Below are positions 63,322 to 64,000 of a stretch of 64,000 nucleotides of DNA, piece after piece. Numbering within the stretch: position 1 is the first letter of the stretch; each line of letters starts with the position of its first letter. The stretch is from Pirellulaceae bacterium (GTDB taxonomy: Bacteria > Planctomycetota > Planctomycetia > Pirellulales > Pirellulaceae), in NCBI GenBank assembly GCA_019636385.1, contig JAHBXT010000007.1, forward strand, positions 124,001 to 188,000, read 5' to 3'. The position numbers were made by a program, and so were the translations under genes. The notes beneath the pieces were generated by a model, which was not told where the DNA came from, did no database searches, and saw nothing but the letters and a program-made list of their open reading frames with translations.

Positions 63322-63774
63322 CCTGAGCGCTCACGGTCACCGCGAGTCTATTTCAGCTGGTGATCGACGAATTGGCCGACGCCATGTGTTTCTCCACGGG
63401 CAGCCCAGCCTGACCGACATTCGCTGTCATGAGCGACTCGGAGGCTTGCTCAAGAGCTACTCTCGCAAGGCTGCTTAGACTAGGCCATTCTCGTGCTTTG
63501 GTTCATTGGCTAGCCACTTCTCATCGGAGAAACTCTGTGCTGGTCTCTCTGCATTTCACTCTGTCAATGCTTTTGGCAGGACCATTTGCGTTTTCTGAGA
63601 GTATCTGATTCCAAATGAGTTATTTCTTGCTCGCCATCAAACCGCCAATTTGCTGGAGCGAGGTTTTTGCCCAGGGCTCAAAAGGATGAAACCCTTCTGA
63701 GCAAGAATCTAATGAACAAAATCGGCAAATACTCACAACATCTCTCTTAATCCTTCGTAAGATGGCTTCTGTCG
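63322..63774. other. 453-nt gap between cysNC and the terminal TPR gene
   Basis: No gene was recognised. Three frames are open for up to about 65 codons after the cysNC stop but resemble nothing. The only structure is the hairpin at 63676-63702, given separately. Confidence 0.4.
63676..63702. terminator. Hairpin between convergent cysNC and TPR genes
   Basis: GCTCAAAAGG and CCTTCTGAGC pair at 9 of 10 positions around a 7-nt loop. No T-run follows on either strand, so it is at best a weak or factor-assisted bidirectional terminator. Confidence 0.3.
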
Positions 63775-64000
63775 CTATTTGCCCCGTAGCAGTTCTTGAG
63801 CCTCCTCGTTGCCCGAGTACCGCAACTCTTCTGGGGCTATAATTGCGTTGTCGTTCAACCAGTCCAATCCTTTTTTATACCAGCTGTGAGCCTCTGCCAG
63901 TTCTTCCAGTTGCCAGTGGCCCATGGCCAGGAAGAAGGCGTTGTAGCCGAGGGGAGTTCCGCCGGACTCGACAGATCGATTCAGTGCTTCAATGGCCTGC
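63775..64000 (-). CDS. TPR-containing protein, C-terminal part (partial)
   Basis: The minus strand is open from the window edge to TAG. The 74 residues read AIEALNRSVESGGTPLGYNA at first and then 'FFLAMGHWQLEELAEAHSWYKKGLDWLN', a TPR helix pair. 'EELRYSGNEEAQELL' near the end is the closing helix seen in many planctomycete Ser/Thr kinases or secreted proteins with C-terminal TPR arrays. The full-length gene and any kinase domain lie outside the window. Confidence 0.75.
   Translation of the reverse strand, partial: QAIEALNRSVESGGTPLGYNAFFLAMGHWQLEELAEAHSWYKKGLDWLNDNAIIAPEELRYSGNEEAQELLRGK

Noticed and set aside
63322..63478. Small gene after cysNC
   Set aside because: The open frames are shorter than 70 codons, overlap the end of cysNC or lack a ribosome site, and show no recognisable motif.
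1..64000. CRISPR array or cas genes
   Set aside because: No regularly spaced direct repeats and no Cas-like proteins were found.

Overview
The window reads as chromosomal DNA of a planctomycete, most likely of the Pirellulaceae. Evidence: adjacent genes for a DUF1549/DUF1553 c-type cytochrome protein and a Tat-exported DUF1501 protein, a DUF1559 pilin-like protein with a type IV prepilin leader, an OprO/P-type porin, Gly/Met-rich secreted proteins, a secreted EF-hand protein, and many genes with ATGA stop/start overlaps. No prophage, plasmid or CRISPR locus was seen.

Layout. 1-9400 (+): tail of a probable PQQ sugar-dehydrogenase-like protein; a translationally coupled run of ald, mtnA and a serine hydrolase; a FlgI-domain/HEAT lipoprotein; smc. 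9400-17000: a YkgJ-type cysteine-cluster protein and a cysteine-desulfurase-like enzyme (-), der, a penicillin-acylase-family hydrolase and a DJ-1/PfpI protein (+), and a secreted seven-EF-hand protein (-). 17313-26740 is a defence island: tRNA-Lys(CTT) with a terminator, a frameshifted hsdM remnant, then a type I Wadjet plasmid-defence system (jetA, jetB, jetC, jetD). Its jetC-jetD junction is split by about 1.8 kb carrying a YcaC-like hydrolase and a divergent HxlR regulator. The island ends at a long palindrome.

26760-34300 (-): a porin flanked by two related palindromes, the molybdopterin genes moaD-moaE-moaA, and a GlcD-GlcF fusion dehydrogenase with a small TPR protein. 34470-44650: two large divergent secreted proteins (DUF11 repeats; VWA plus Gly/Met repeats), an LptF/LptG-type permease, a DUF4254 protein and an exported protein. 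44700-48930: a histidine kinase and an NtrC-type regulator, beside a DUF1559 gene that has a good sigma-54 promoter match. 49000-54100: a nucleotidyltransferase-like protein, then the PSD1 cytochrome and DUF1501 pair.

54399-55435 is a complete IS630-type element (TIRs, TA duplication, A7 frameshift site). 55480-63321 holds a winged-helix regulator divergent from dabB-dabA (DAB inorganic-carbon uptake, zinc ligands conserved). The dabA stop overlaps the cysD start, and cysNC follows, so bicarbonate uptake and sulfate activation appear to form one transcription unit. The window ends inside a TPR protein (-).

The most notable systems are the interrupted Wadjet locus and the DAB-ATP sulfurylase operon. 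Assignments rest on recognised motifs and gene order; no database search was run.
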